Shown here: one piece after another, positions 40,992 through 51,863 of the stretch
Layout: each line of letters begins with the position of its first letter
Numbering within the stretch: the stretch's first letter is position 1
NCBI RefSeq assembly: GCF_000499845.2
Contig: NC_023749.2
Coordinates: forward strand, 16,832,786 to 16,896,785
Origin: Phaseolus vulgaris
Lineage: Eukaryota; Streptophyta; Magnoliopsida; Fabales; Fabaceae
Direction: 5' to 3'
Length of the DNA: 64,000 bases
Notes under the pieces: generated by a model
What the model was told of the DNA's origin: nothing
Databases searched by the model: none
What the model saw: the letters and a program-made list of their open reading frames with translations, nothing else
Translations under genes and position numbers: made by a program

Positions 40992-42839
40992 ATCGCCGAG
41001 GTCATAACACGACATCTGGATTCCTTCGCATAGTCCGCCTTGGACATGCCAGGCATAGACCCAGACTTCCTATGCCACCGCCTCACCATGTACCCCAAGG
41101 TCTGGCCCGTCCTCTAGAGAAGAAGGAAGTTCAACGGAGAGAGGTGGCAGGTCATAAAAGAAGAGACGAAGAAGCTGCTGAGCGTCGACCACATAAGGGA
41201 GATCCAGTACCCTGAGTGGTTGGCCAACGTGGTCTTGGTGAAGAAGGCCAACGGGAAGTGGAGGATGTGTGTCGACTTCACCAACCTCAACAAAGCATGC
41301 CCGAAGGACTCCTATCCTCTACTAAGCATAAACGCCTTGGTAGACAGTGCCTCGGGCTGCAAGATGCTCAACTTACTGGATGCTTTTTTCGGGTACAACC
41401 AAATCAAGATGCACCCTAGGGATGAGTGCAAGATAGCGTTCATGACCGAGTTGCCTTGCTACTATTACACAGTGATGCCCTTCGGGCTGAAGAACGCAGG
41501 CGCCACCTACCAGAGGTTGATGGACAGAGTGCTCGCGCCCATGATAGGGCGAAATGTGCAAGCCTACAGGACGACATGGTGGTGACCTCGCATGTGAAAG
41601 ATCAACATGTGGCTGACTTGGAATAGCTATTTACGACAATAGCTAAGTACATACTAAAGCTGAACCCCGAGAAGTGCTTGTTTGAGGTGGAAGCAGGTAA
41701 ATTCTTGGGTTTCTTACTTACCGGGCGTGGGATAGAGGTGAACCCCAAGAAGTGAGTCGCAATCCTTGCGATGAGAAGCCCAATCCCAGTGAAGGAGGTG
41801 CAGCAGTTGACAGGGCGGATGACCGCTCTCTCCAGATTTGTATCAGTTAGAGGAGACAAGGGTCACCCTTACTTCCAGTGTCTGAGGAGGAACAACAGGT
41901 TCATCTGGACTAGGGAGTGCGAAGAGGCGTTCCTCAAGATGAAGGAGTACCTAGCCAACCCCCAGTGTTGTGCAAACCGTAGCTGGGCACTCCGCTCAGC
42001 CTGTACTTCGCTGTGACGGAGTGGGCGATCAGTTCGGTACTTGTGCAGGAGCAGGACCAAGTTCAGAAGCCTATATACTTTGTGAGCAAAGTATTGCAGG
42101 GGCCTGAGGTGAGGTACCAGGCCCTAAAGATGGTGGCCTTTGCAGTGGTGTTCTCAGCTAGGAGACTTCACCATTATTTTCAAAGCTTTACAATGGTGGT
42201 GATGACAGACCTGCCTATCCGCAAGGTCCTGCAGAAATCGGATGTGGCGGGAAGGATGGTACATTGGGCAGTGGAACTCTCGGAGTTCGATGTCCAGTAC
42301 GAGCCCCGAGGCCTTATCAAAGGCCAAGTGTACGCAGATTTCGTGGTAGAGCTCTCCTCGGCAGATGCACCCCAAGAGGAAGCCAACTTCCGGTGGGTGC
42401 TCTCTGTAGACAGGTCCTCTAACCAACAAGGCAGCGGGGCAGGTGTCATCTTGGAGGGACCAAACGGGACGCTAATCGAGCAGAATCTACGGTTTTCCTT
42501 CAAGGTCAACAACAATCAGGCAGAGTACGAAGCCCTCATCGCTGGCATGCTGCTAGCCAAGGAGATGGGTGCGCAAAGTCTGTTGTTGAAGAGTGACTCC
42601 CTCTTAGTCACAGGTCAGGTGACTGGAGAATACCAGGCCAAGGTCCCTTAGATGGCCGCATACCTAGGGTATGTCCAGGTCCTGAAAGGGTCATTCACGA
42701 GTTGGTGCACGTCCCAAGAGAGGAGAATGCCCGAGCTGACTTGCTAGCTAAGCTCGCTAGTTCAGGCAAAGGGGGCAGACAGAGGACGGTCATACAGGAA
42801 ACCCTGAAGGCACCTCGAACTTTCACCGCAGATAACTAG
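40992..42839 (+). pseudogene. pol: T6 RT and RNase H domains
   Basis: Continues from the protease with FAxSALDMPGIDPDFLCHRL-type sequence. RT motif DFTNLNKACPKDSYPL at 41274 onward. The YVDD site (41566-41577) is damaged by a small deletion that shifts the frame, so it would be catalytically dead. Stops include TAG 41115 (CAG in relatives), TAG near 41626, TGA near 41754 and TAG 42649 (CAG in T9). The first RNase H is degenerate. The second has VDRSSNQQGSGAG in place of VDGSSN, then NNQAEYEAL. The AREEN-like end is frameshifted near 42705. Confidence 0.85.
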
Positions 42840-43229
42840 GTGGGGGAGCACCAGGTCAGCACGACAAGAAGAGGGGCGAGGAGTCATCGGTCACTGACTC
42901 AAGAGACGCTGCGACCCCCAGGTAAGCCTATATCCAACCTTGGGGGAGGACTCAATGCAGGTTTGCCGGGTCGAAGGAGGAGATACCTGGATGACGCCCT
43001 ACAAGCGCTACCTGGCTGATGGGATGCTCCCGTTGGAACCCACAAAATCCAGGAAAATCAAGAAAAATTCTGCGAAGTACACTCTCATTGGTGGAGAACT
43101 GTTCAGACATGGGTTCACTCACCCAATCTTGGTATGTGTAACCAGAGACCAATGCGCACGTATAATGGCAGAGCTCCACAAAAGGATATGTGGAAGTCAT
43201 ATCGGTGGTCGATCTCTAGCATCGAAAGT
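42840..43229 (+). pseudogene. pol: T6 integrase start, cut by T7
   Basis: An open part from about 42940 gives the RNase H-integrase linker (YKRYLADGMLP) and the first half of the HHCC finger ending in SHIGGRSLASKV, where the T7 LTR begins. No catalytic core. Confidence 0.8.
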
Positions 43230-43520
43230 TGTTCCCGCCGGTTGAACAGGGTCGTCTTTATGCGTGGCTTGTCCTCACGAGCTAGGGCACCTTCGTTCTG
43301 CTCCGTCTGTGAGTACCTGAAACGAAGTGAACAAAGGGGCGCCCTCGCGGCCGTTTGCACTCTGACGATCAAGTCAGCTAGCGAGAAACATCAAAGGTGA
43401 CACACCTCCGTATCGAACACCGTGACTGGATGTTCTGAAGGTGGTCAAAAATACTGGGTGACTAAAGCTGTGTTGCCCTAATTGTCTGTGCGTATAGTGG
43501 GTGCGCCAACAAGACAACTA
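43230..43520 (-). repeat. T7 LTR, 3' part, left arm of palindrome
   Basis: Minus orientation; on the plus strand it starts TGTTCCCGCCGGTTGA. It matches the end of the T8/T9/T5 type LTR. The flank at 43225-43229 is AAAGT. A second minus-oriented piece of the same LTR type (its U3) is at 52974-53165, on the other side of T8. Confidence 0.8.
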
Positions 43521-43551
43521 GGGCGCACGGACAACTAAAGCTGTGTTGCCT

Positions 43552-43841
43552 TAGTTGTCTTGTTGCCGCACCCACTGTACGCACAGACAATTAGGGCAAC
43601 ACAGCTTTAGTCTCTCAGTATTTTTGACCACCTTCAGATCATCCAGTCACGGTGTTCGATACGGAGGTGTGTCACCTTTGATGTTTCTCGCTAGCTGACT
43701 TGATCTTCGGAGTACAAACGGTCGCGAGGGCGCTCCTTTGTTCACTTCTTTTCAGGTATCACAGACGGAGCATAACGAAGGTGCCTTAGCTCGCGAGGAC
43801 GAGCCAATCGCAAAGATGACCCTGGTCAACCGGCGAGAACA
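43552..43841 (+). repeat. T8 5' LTR, 3' part only
   Basis: Aligns with the last about 290 bases of the T8 3' LTR (TTTGATGTTTCTCGCTAGCTG shared) and ends CAACCGGCGAGAACA. The U3 and the TATA region are missing. Confidence 0.85.
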
Positions 43842-43843
43842 TT

Positions 43844-43861
43844 TGGCGCCCACCGTGGGGC
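43844..43861 (+). other. T8 primer binding site
   Basis: TGGCGCCCACCGTGGGGC, identical to T3, T4 and T6. Confidence 0.88.
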
Positions 43862-43952
43862 TGATATAAAACATCAGTCCCACTACACAAGTTTTTCAGT
43901 TCCAGTTCTCAAAGCCCAAATAAGTTAAGAAGGTTTCCAGAAAGTCACGAAG

Positions 43953-46900
43953 ATGAGACCTGCGCGCTCTAGGAGTGAAGAGATGACCATGCAAGAACTA
44001 GCGGGCATGATGCAAGGGCTGCAGGAAGCGATGGCAGCATCGAAAGCGGAGCAAGAGCGCATGCAGGCAGATCTCGCGGCTTCTCAGGCGAGAAACGATG
44101 AGGTCCACCGTGCCAACAAGGAGTTACACCGTGGATGGCGCGACGTAGACCAGCCCGAGACTGCCTCCCCGCCTAGAGAATTCACAACACCATTCTCACA
44201 GGCGATCCTAGAGACAGCGATCCCCAACACGTTCACGGGGCCCAAGGTAACCTTCACAGGGATGGAGGATCCTGAGGCGCACCTCACTGCGTTCCACACA
44301 CAGATGATGTTGGTTGGCGGTTCTGATGCCGTAAGGTGCAAGCTCTTTATGAGCACTTTGACTGGGATGGCTATGGATTGGTTCATCTGCCTCCCGGAGG
44401 GTCACATCACGTCTTTCGCACAGCTCTCACGACTATTCAGAGAGCAGTATTTAGCCAACAGGGCCCCAGCCCCAGTTTCGTACGACCTTTTCGACGTGAA
44501 GCAATACCAAGGGGAAAACCTGAAAGAGTACATAAGCCGCTTTGGGGCACAGGTGGTGAAGGTGGGTACCACAAACGTGCCCTGGATCTTTTAGTAAATC
44601 GCTAAACCGCAGCCGCCCCAAGACCTTCGCTGAAGTAAGGCGTCGAGCGGTAGAACACATTGCCTCAGAGGGCGAGGTGATGGAGATCAAGCTCAAGAGG
44701 ACATGGAGGCCAATCAACAAGATCAAGAAGAGGTAGAGGCACAAATGGAGGACGCCCATGGAGGTCAAAGCCCTCCTCAAAGGATTACAAGAAGCATGTT
44801 CAAAGCTTTAGGAGCTAGGGGACATTTATTTTCTCGTTTTGTAATTTCTTTAGTTGAAGGTGCTTAGAGGGAAACATTAGAAACCTCTTTTGTTATAGCA
44901 TCTTTTAGGCTTTAGTTAGGAGCTTTAGGAGGGGTGTGTATTAGTAGATAGGTGTAGGAGTAGAATAGGAGGTGCCAAAGTGAAGGAAGAGGTCACACCT
45001 TCCTCATGCATGGTTTAGGCGCCGGTTTTAAATAGGTTTAGGAGGGAATTTTGAATTCTCTTAGCTTTGATTTTCAGCACCTTAGGCTATAAATAGAGGT
45101 GCTCTCTTTGTATTTTTCAGATTTGAATTTATCTAAAGAAACTATACTCAAAATTGGAGTGAGCATTGGAGAGCTTTTGAGCCTTCTTCTCTAGTCTTAT
45201 CTTGAAGGATCATGGTTTCCTCAAGTGGCGGCTTGCACACTCATCTAGGAGCATCCATACTTCTAGTGGCGTGATCATCCAACCTTTCTTCCATCTTCAT
45301 GAGCATTCTCTTCTCCTTCCTTTCTTCTCTTGTTAATTTCCTTGTCTTAGCTTGTTTCCTAGTTGTTTTGGTTCGGCAATTTCAGCTTGTTAATGTGTAG
45401 CTTTGGTTCATTTGTGTTCTTGGCTGTTCTTCATCTTTTCTTCTTCAATTCCAGCATTTTGATTCGGTACCTTGCTGTTTTGTTTTGTTAATTAGTGTTT
45501 TTGCCTTTCCTCCATTTATTTTGGTTCAATTTGACAATATGTGGAACATCCAAATGAGTTTGGGATTTGGTACTAGTTTTTGGTGAGTTCTTGTCTTAGA
45601 ACATTGATCCAACTCTAAGAAAAGTGCCTAAATAATGTCCAGCTCAAGGTGATTCCTAAGAATGTCAAGAATCACTCTCTATATGGCTAGTGGAATCACA
45701 TCACGAGGTGTACGACAAGTGCACGACTGCTGCACCTGCGCGACCAAGAGCGCAGATACGCACACAACTCGCTAGGGTCCACGAAGCTGCCACAGAGAGA
45801 AGGAACCCAGACAGGAAGTGCACCTACGAGACAAGGAGGACCCAGCCTAGGGGTCGGGCAGAAGGGAGGAAAGAGGGAAATAGACCACTAAGGCACAACT
45901 TTTTAGTGGAACACAAAGACCTCATCGTTGTGCCCAATATAAGTATGACAAGATACTGGGACCTCACAAGGAATCATGGTGCGAATTTCACGAAGCATTT
46001 GGGCACCATATTAACAACTGCTTAGCTCTGGGATATCAGTTGGATGAGCTCGTGAAGAATGATTTCTTGAAGAATTATCTCGCTGGATCCACTGTGACCC
46101 CAGACGCGGCAACACCAGAGGAAGGTCAAGCGCATGAAGTCCCAACTCATGGAGAAGTACACACCATCTCTGGCGGCTTTTCCGGGGGAGGACCCACTGC
46201 CTCTCAACGAAAGAAATACGTAAGGTCAGTAAATTTGGTTGCAGAAGAATTTTCGGACGACCCATGGGAGTCAGACCTCGTTTTCACGAGAGCTGACCTG
46301 CGGGACGTCGTCCCACATGACAATGACCTGGTGGTCATTTCGGTAGTCACAGCGGGAAGAAAGGTACATAGGGTCCTCGTCGACCAAGGCAGTTCTGCAG
46401 ACGTCCTGTTTTGGTCGACCTTTAACAAGCTACAATTATCCCCTGACCCGTTGAGACCCTATACGGGGTGCTTGTATGGGTTTGCAGATAACCCAGTAGA
46501 AGTACGTGGCTATTTAGAAATGAGGACAACGTTCATTGATGGAGTGGCATCACGCACCGAGGGCATTCGATACTTAGTGGTTAAGGCCAACTCAGCTTAC
46601 AACATTTTGTTAGGCAGACCCGCCTTGAACAGATTAAGGGCGGTGTCCTCCACACGCCACATGAAGATGAAGTTACCAGACCTTAGCGGCAAGGTGATAG
46701 TCATCAAGTCAGACCAAGAAGAGGCCCAAAAGTGCTATGAGAATAGTTTGAAAACAAAGAGAGGCGTAGTTATGGTGATTGAGCGACCACCTGTCTCAGA
46801 TTCACCTACAGAATTAGAATCGTGGGAAGAGGCGACGCCCGCAGAGTCCACGCCAGTCGAAGCCACCTTAGGGGCGACACTTATAGAAGACACACATGCA

Positions 46901-46962
46901 GAAGGAAAAAACGGCGAGGCCTCGCCGATGGAAGAAGTACACGGAAAGGCCTCGCCCGCAGA
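43953..46962 (+). pseudogene. gag-pro: T8 Gag-protease, split by R4
   Basis: ATG at 43953. Coiled-coil N-terminus (about residues 12-70), EFTTPFSQAILETAIPNTF, MEDPEAHLTAFHTQMM and DLFDVKQYQGENLKEYISRF. A short deletion near 44570 causes a stop at 44592-44594. R4 (44678-45703) splits it further. The frame continues past R4 and one copy of the CGAGG duplication without a shift. The second part (from 45709) has the basic region, a broken zone near 45940, and from 46040 LDELVKNDFLKNYL, the LRDVVPHDNDLVVIS block and protease with VDQGSS (46381-46398). It then fuses at about 46962 to the integrase end. Confidence 0.88.
44673..45708 (+). mobile_element. R4: solo LTR of the R family
   Basis: LTR 44678-45703 (1026 bp), TGATGGAGATCAAGCTCAAG...GGAATCACATCA, with CGAGG at 44673-44677 and 45704-45708. 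TATAAATAG at 45088-45096. Its sequence fixes the boundaries of the R1 LTR. Confidence 0.95.
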
Positions 46963-47404
46963 TGAGGTACCAAGGATTGTATGGGCTTACCACACCACGC
47001 CTCAATCCTCCACCATGGAGACGCCCTTCAGCTTAGTATATGGATCGGACGCCACGGTCCCAGTGGAGATCCACGAGAGCTCGCCTCGTTTCCTAGGTTT
47101 CGTGGCGAAAGAGCCCAACGAAGAAAGTAGGGTGAACCTGGACCTGATAGTTGAAGCTAGAGAAGAAGCGAAAATTAAGGCTAAGGCCGTGAAGAGAAGA
47201 ATGGAGCGTTAGTGCAGCTCCTAGGTGAAGCTGCGACAGTTCCAGGTTGGTGATCTGGTCATGAGGAAGGCCCACCCCAAGTGGACTGGGCCGTTCAGGA
47301 TAACCAAGGCCAAAGGGAATGGTTCGTGTAAGCTAGAGACTTTAGAAGGGGCCCCCATCCCACGTAGCTGGAATGCGGCGAATTTAAAGTTTTATTTCAG
47401 TTGA
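46963..47404 (+). pseudogene. pol: T8 integrase C-terminal end fused to protease
   Basis: The frame passes from protease-linker codons straight into VPRIVWAYHTTPQSS, the tail of the integrase core, then ETPFSLVYGSDA and the C-terminal region up to a FYFS end. Compared with T9, about 2.7-3.0 kb (RT, both RNase H domains, most of integrase) are missing. TAG codons at 47210 and 47222 follow MER. No catalytic residue remains. Confidence 0.85.
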
Positions 47405-47556
47405 AGTTTGTAAAGGGGACACTCTTTTTCCCTCCCGAGGGTTTTTTTTAATGAGGTCACCCAAATAAAGAAAAGAGAAGTTTAAGATATTTTCGCTCTA
47501 GTTTTCTCTCGTTCGAATGTAAGATCAAAGGTTAAAGAAACAAAGACGAAAACTTG

Positions 47557-47757
47557 AGGCGCCACCAAGATGAGACGTCGCCAAGATCAGTCGTCACCAA
47601 AACCAGTCGTCGCCAAGATGAGGCGTCGCCCAGATGAGGCGATGCCAAGATAAGGCGTTGCCAAGATAAAGCGTTGCCAAGATAAGGCGTCGCTAAGACA
47701 AGGCGTCGCCAAGATAGCGATGCCAAGACAAGGTGTCACTAGAGCAGGGCGTCGCCA
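47557..47757. repeat. Degenerate 16-bp array in T8 3' region
   Basis: About 12 units of GGCGTCGCCAAGATAA with substitutions. It is the same unit as in the LTR U3 regions and in T9 at 60634-60770. Confidence 0.8.
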
Positions 47758-47814
47758 CCAGATAATTGAGCAGAAGTCGAGTTCAGAGCAAGATAACAGG
47801 TATGTCTAGTATGA

Positions 47815-48345
47815 GTTAAAATCCGGGAGCCTAGTCCTTGAGCAGGGGTTAAGGGATTCCTTTGGAACGCCCCCTCCTCAGGTATGAACAGCTGGCCCCG
47901 GTGTCAGATACTAGGCATAAGTTAAAAGCTTGGGCACTTAGTCCCTGAGTAGGGGTCAAGGGATTCCTTCGGGACGCCCCCTCCTCAGGTATGAACAGCT
48001 GGCCCCGGTGTCAGATACTAGGCATAAGTTAAAAGCCCGGGCGCTTAGTCCCTGAGCAGGGGTCAAGGGATTCCTTCGGGACGCCCCCTCCTCAGGTATG
48101 AACAACTGGCCCAGTGTCAGATGCTAGACATAAGTTAAAACCCGTGTGCTTAGTCCTTGAGCAGGGGTTAAGGGATTCCTTCGGGACGCCCCCTCCTCAT
48201 GTATGAATAGCTGGCCCTGGTATCAGATGATAGATACAAGCTAAAATTTGGGTGCCTAGTCCCTGAGCAAGGGTTAAGGGATTCCTTCGGGACGCCCCCT
48301 CCTTCGGTAGGAATAGCTAGCCCCAACGTCTGATGTTCAGAACAT
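47815..48345 (+). repeat. 106-bp tandem array, five units
   Basis: Unit starts GTTAAAA...CCGGG and contains CTTGAGCAGGGGTTAAGGGA, GGGACGCCCCCTCCTCAGGT and GAACAGCTGGCCCCGGTGTC. Starts at 47815, 47921, 48028, 48134 and 48240. Three units of the same family are in T9. Confidence 0.9.
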
Positions 48346-49039
48346 TTCGGCTTGGTGTTTTTAGACACCCTGAGCATGATACCGCGCTGCGGTAGCAGGC
48401 CTCTCCTCAGTCGTGGACACCAAACGCAAAAGGATAAGGGCGGAGTTGCCCTGGTGTTTTACACACTCCATGGACGATACGATACTATTGTTTAGATCTC
48501 TCCATGGGCGTGGGCACCAGAGCGTGACTTTTTCCCCAAAGTATTTAGACACACTGAGGACACCCAGAGCAGGTCCCTCCTTAAATGTAGACACCCAACA
48601 CATGAACAGATATAGTCCTCCCTCGCCTTTGAGCGATGCTGAGGCCATAGTGGAGACCAAATCCTTCCTTGCCTTTGGAAAATGACGAGGCAGGCGACGT
48701 TTTCGTGGGGAAGATTCCTCGCAGATACGAAGGCCAAGTAAGTTTCTTGGTGGAAAGACCAAGGGAAGGGTACGCATCACGTCTCAAAAGGAGAGAGTAG
48801 GAGATGAGATCATGTACTACTTAAAGAGCTAAAGTCGAACACGATGAAGGGGAGTATCGAAGGTAACACATGCGATACGGAAAAGAAAGCAGAAGCAGAC
48901 ACAAGTATGCAAAGATAAAGCAGATAACATTTAAGCATAAATCAAGAGTAATAATTATAGGTAAGGTTCATGACAGTGGCAAGTTAAGCAAAAGGCAATT
49001 ATATACACGTCAAATATTGGGTTGAAACTTGAAGTAAGA

Positions 49040-51241
49040 CTATTCTTCGGGGGCCTCCATGGGCACTATTTTGCCATCAACCACTTCGCTCAGAGGGCTG
49101 CAACCAGAAACGTCAATACCAGGATTTGTGCAGGCAGCTTGGACCAGAGCCTCTGCGAACCCTTCGGTGAAACTGGTGGCGGCCTCCCTTAGCAGCTTCT
49201 CCTCCGCAACCTTGAAATCGGCGGCTTGAACGGTCATCTCTTGGTCTTTGGAGGCCAAGGCAGAAATCAACTCTTGGACCTTGGCTTGGAGGGAGGTATT
49301 CTTAGTGGTTAACCTGGAGCATTCGTCAGTCTTGTCCGCGAGGGCGACCTTAGTCTTTCCCAACGTCTGCTCCCGATCCACGCATTGGTCCTCGAGTTTC
49401 TTCTGGTACGTTTTATAGGTCTCTGCCGCCGCCTCAAGGTCAGCGATTTTTGAGCAAAGGGGGACCACTTCACCAAGGAGCTCTACTTGGGATTGAGCCA
49501 CCTCGTGCAATCGTTTATTGACCTCCTCCCTCGCTTCCCTCGCCACCCTCAGTGAGGCTTTGTATGCTTCCTCCTGACGCCCCCAGTGGGTGGCTAGCCT
49601 CTCCTTCTCCTCCTTTAGCTTCTCCTTCTCCTCTTTTAGGGAAGCAACTTCCTTCTTCAGTGCTTGGAAGGCAGAGTTTTGAGCATCTTTGGCCCTGGAC
49701 TATTTGTGCCAGGCGTAGGCGCAAGACATGAAGGCCCCCATGTAGTAGTATAAACTTTCTCTCTGGGCCCCTTCAGCTTGATTAGCCGGGGAGTCCCTGG
49801 CCAGGAACCCCCTCAACGAATCTTGCATAGGAATAGGGAGCTCTGGGGCAGGCGGAGGAATGGTCGTGGCCTCAGTCTCAACCTCCGGGTTCGCCGGTTT
49901 AGGAGGGGAAGTGGCACTAGGGGGATCCTCCCTCAAAGACTCGGCCCCATGAGAGGAAGAAGGGGCTGAGGTGACTTGTTGAGGGGCATGCTTAATTGTC
50001 CTTTGACGCTTGAAGACCTGCCCCTCAGCAGAATCTTCATCATCATCAGTGACCACCACCACCCTTTTCCCTTTGTCAAGAGGGGCTGAGGGAGCAGCAG
50101 CCTCGGCCAGCGCAAGAGGCATGGTCGCAATGGGAAGTGGGGAGCTTGGAGGCTGGTGGGGAGAAGCTTGGACTGATGGGGTTGACGAAGTCGTGGCAGA
50201 TTGAGATTGGGGGTTGGGAGAAGCTGAGGGTGCAGCAGAAGTCGGAGGGGCAAATGCCAAGGCCCCGTCCTTCGGCCTCAGCAACTGAGCCATCCGCAAC
50301 CGTCGCTGCCTATCCATCTTAGAATCTGCACCAAGGAGACAAACATGGCAGAGGTTAAGCACAAGCTAAAACTAAAGCACGAAAAGAGCAGACAAATCAT
50401 GTATCAAGCAAGAATCCAACGGAGGCAGAGACTAGAAGGTCATAGGGAGAGACACTCATACTTATGTATTGTGCTAGAGCTTCAGCGTTGTACTCTAGGC
50501 ATATTAGGGTGGCGGTGTCAAAACCCCCCACGCTGGTCAAAATTTTACAAGCCTCTCGGTCGTTTGAGGGCAGTTCGTCCAATGACTTGGGCTTCACAGT
50601 CTTTACCTCCTTCACTCAGTATAGAGGAAAGCCGTCGAGGGCAGAGGGGTCGTAATCGGAGCAACAAACCTTGAAGAATTTGCCTTTCCACCCCTTAAAG
50701 GATTGCTGGAATAGGGATAGAAGGACCCTTCCAGGGATATTGCTGAGGCTCACCCAGAGGCTCTTCCCCTGTTTCTTCACTACGAAGAAATGTAGGAAGA
50801 CGTCAACAGAGGGTGCACACCCGAAGAACCCACACAACACACCAAAAGCCTCGATGAAGGACCAACTGTTGGGGTGCAGCTGGGCTGGGGCGATGTTGAT
50901 CTCTGTCAGCAACTCCCTCTCAAATCGGGAGAAGGGAAAGCGCATCCCAATACGCTTGAAGACCACTTGATAAAAATAAAAAAGGGGACCCCGTTGTTAG
51001 CCCGTTCATCCCCGCACACGGGCTCCCCTAGAGTGCAAGGAAGGACTGTGATGTCGTTATCATGCCTTTTCGCGAAGGCGCGATGATCATAGGTGCTTGG
51101 CTCCCATATATGGTCCCTCCAAGCTTTGGTGGAGACCAAGTCCGAGCACTCGTCGAGCAGGTCGTCTGGAGCCCATGTATAGAGGGCCATATGGTTGACG
51201 AAGGGGGGTGGAGGGTTGGCCGTTGTTTTAGTGCGTGCCAT
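49040..51241 (-). pseudogene. T8 antisense spliced gene (extra ORF), damaged
   Basis: ATG at 51241. Coding exon 1 to 50462, with a frameshift near 50970 and TGA at 50618-50616 (TGG in T2). It carries the same domain: FERELLTEINIAPAQLHPNS and PGRVLLSLFQQSFKGWKG. Intron 50461-50326, phase 1. Exon 2 (50325-49040) opens KMDRQRRLRMAQLLRPKDGA, is Pro/Ser-rich, has a TAG near 49700, then a long coiled coil (49690-49200) and ends with EVVDGKIVPMEAPEE. The sequence has diverged widely from T2 and T3 but the exon layout and C-terminal motif are kept. This suggests past selection on a protein. Role unknown. Confidence 0.75.
50326..50461 (-). other. Phase-1 intron of T8 antisense gene
   Basis: Donor ATAA|GTATGAG at 50462/50461; acceptor GTCTCCTTGGTGCAG|ATTC at 50326; 136 bp. 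154 bases from the in-frame position 50615 leave one base, and the downstream frame matches with two. Same position and phase as T2 and T3 despite an unrelated intron sequence. Confidence 0.78.
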
Positions 51242-51252
51242 TGAGGAACAAA

Positions 51253-51478
51253 CTGAAGAATGAAGAAGAGGAAAGGTTCAGCAAATAAGGGCAGGAAGAA
51301 AAGGGGGAAGAAACCCTAAGGAAACCCCTACCCACGCGAGAAGTTCAAAAGGGAGGGGGGAGGGGGGAGAAGCAGAAAGGTCATACCTTTTTGGAAAATA
51401 CAAGGAAAATAAACAGTCCCAGGCAGTTATATCAGTACGGAAGCTATAGGGAGAGCCAGTAAAGGAGAAAGGTCATAC
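51253..51478 (-). other. 5'-UTR intron of T8 antisense gene (two possible donors)
   Basis: Acceptor ATTCTTCAG ends at 51253, twelve bases before the ATG. Donor AAAAAG|GTATGACC at 51478; an identical AAAAG|GTATGACC donor lies at 51386, part of a 92-bp duplication. Leader upstream is CT-rich. Confidence 0.55.
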
Positions 51479-51847
51479 CTTTTTGGGTATCTGAAGATTC
51501 AAAGATCAAAAGTGCAAGAGAGAGCGAAGGTTGCAGAGAGAGTTGGGGAAGATGAACAGTGGAGAGAATGCGGAGAGTGAATGAAACAGTGGTTGGGAGC
51601 GCGCGTTTTGAAAGATGTAACGTTAACCTGAGGAGTGCGAAAGGCGCTAGGTGATGGCCGTGCGATGAAACTGCGTGTCAAAAGATTAAAGCGCAACTAA
51701 AGACGTCACATCTTTAACGCAGAAAACGTCACGTCAGACTCTCAGGGAGTGTCAAGTCAAACTAAACAAGGGAATGTCACGTCAGCAAGAATGCCACGTA
51801 GGTAATGGGCGAGGCCTTAGTCTTCTCGCTGAAACAAGTGTCAGCTC

Positions 51848-51863
51848 AAGACTGGGGGGCTTG
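51848..51863 (+). other. T8 polypurine tract
   Basis: AAGACTGGGGGGCTTG before the LTR start TGTACCGTCC. Confidence 0.85.

Larger units (their letters stand above)
38287..43229 (+). mobile_element. T6: Tat-lineage element, 5' LTR to integrase
   Basis: Plus-strand element with a 5' LTR, PBS, gag, protease, RT, RNase H domains and the start of integrase, cut at 43229 by T7. The remainder may lie right of the window. The left flank is ACAGC (38282-38286). Confidence 0.85.
43230..43841. repeat. 612-bp imperfect palindrome of two LTR ends
   Basis: Arms 43230-43520 and 43552-43841 are inverted copies of one LTR end. The 31-base centre (43521-43551) holds another inverted scrap, AACTAAAGCTGTGTTGCC, of the same LTR. 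Confidence 0.88.
47405..49039 (+). other. T8 post-pol noncoding region
   Basis: Contains the conserved block (47410-47475: AAAGGGGACACTC, CCCAAATAAAG), a degenerate 16-bp array (47557-47757), the 106-bp array (47815-48345) and a tail (48346-49039) shared with T9 (61110-61760) that has repeated GGACACCCAGAGCAGGTCCC-type words. No coding signal. Confidence 0.7.
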
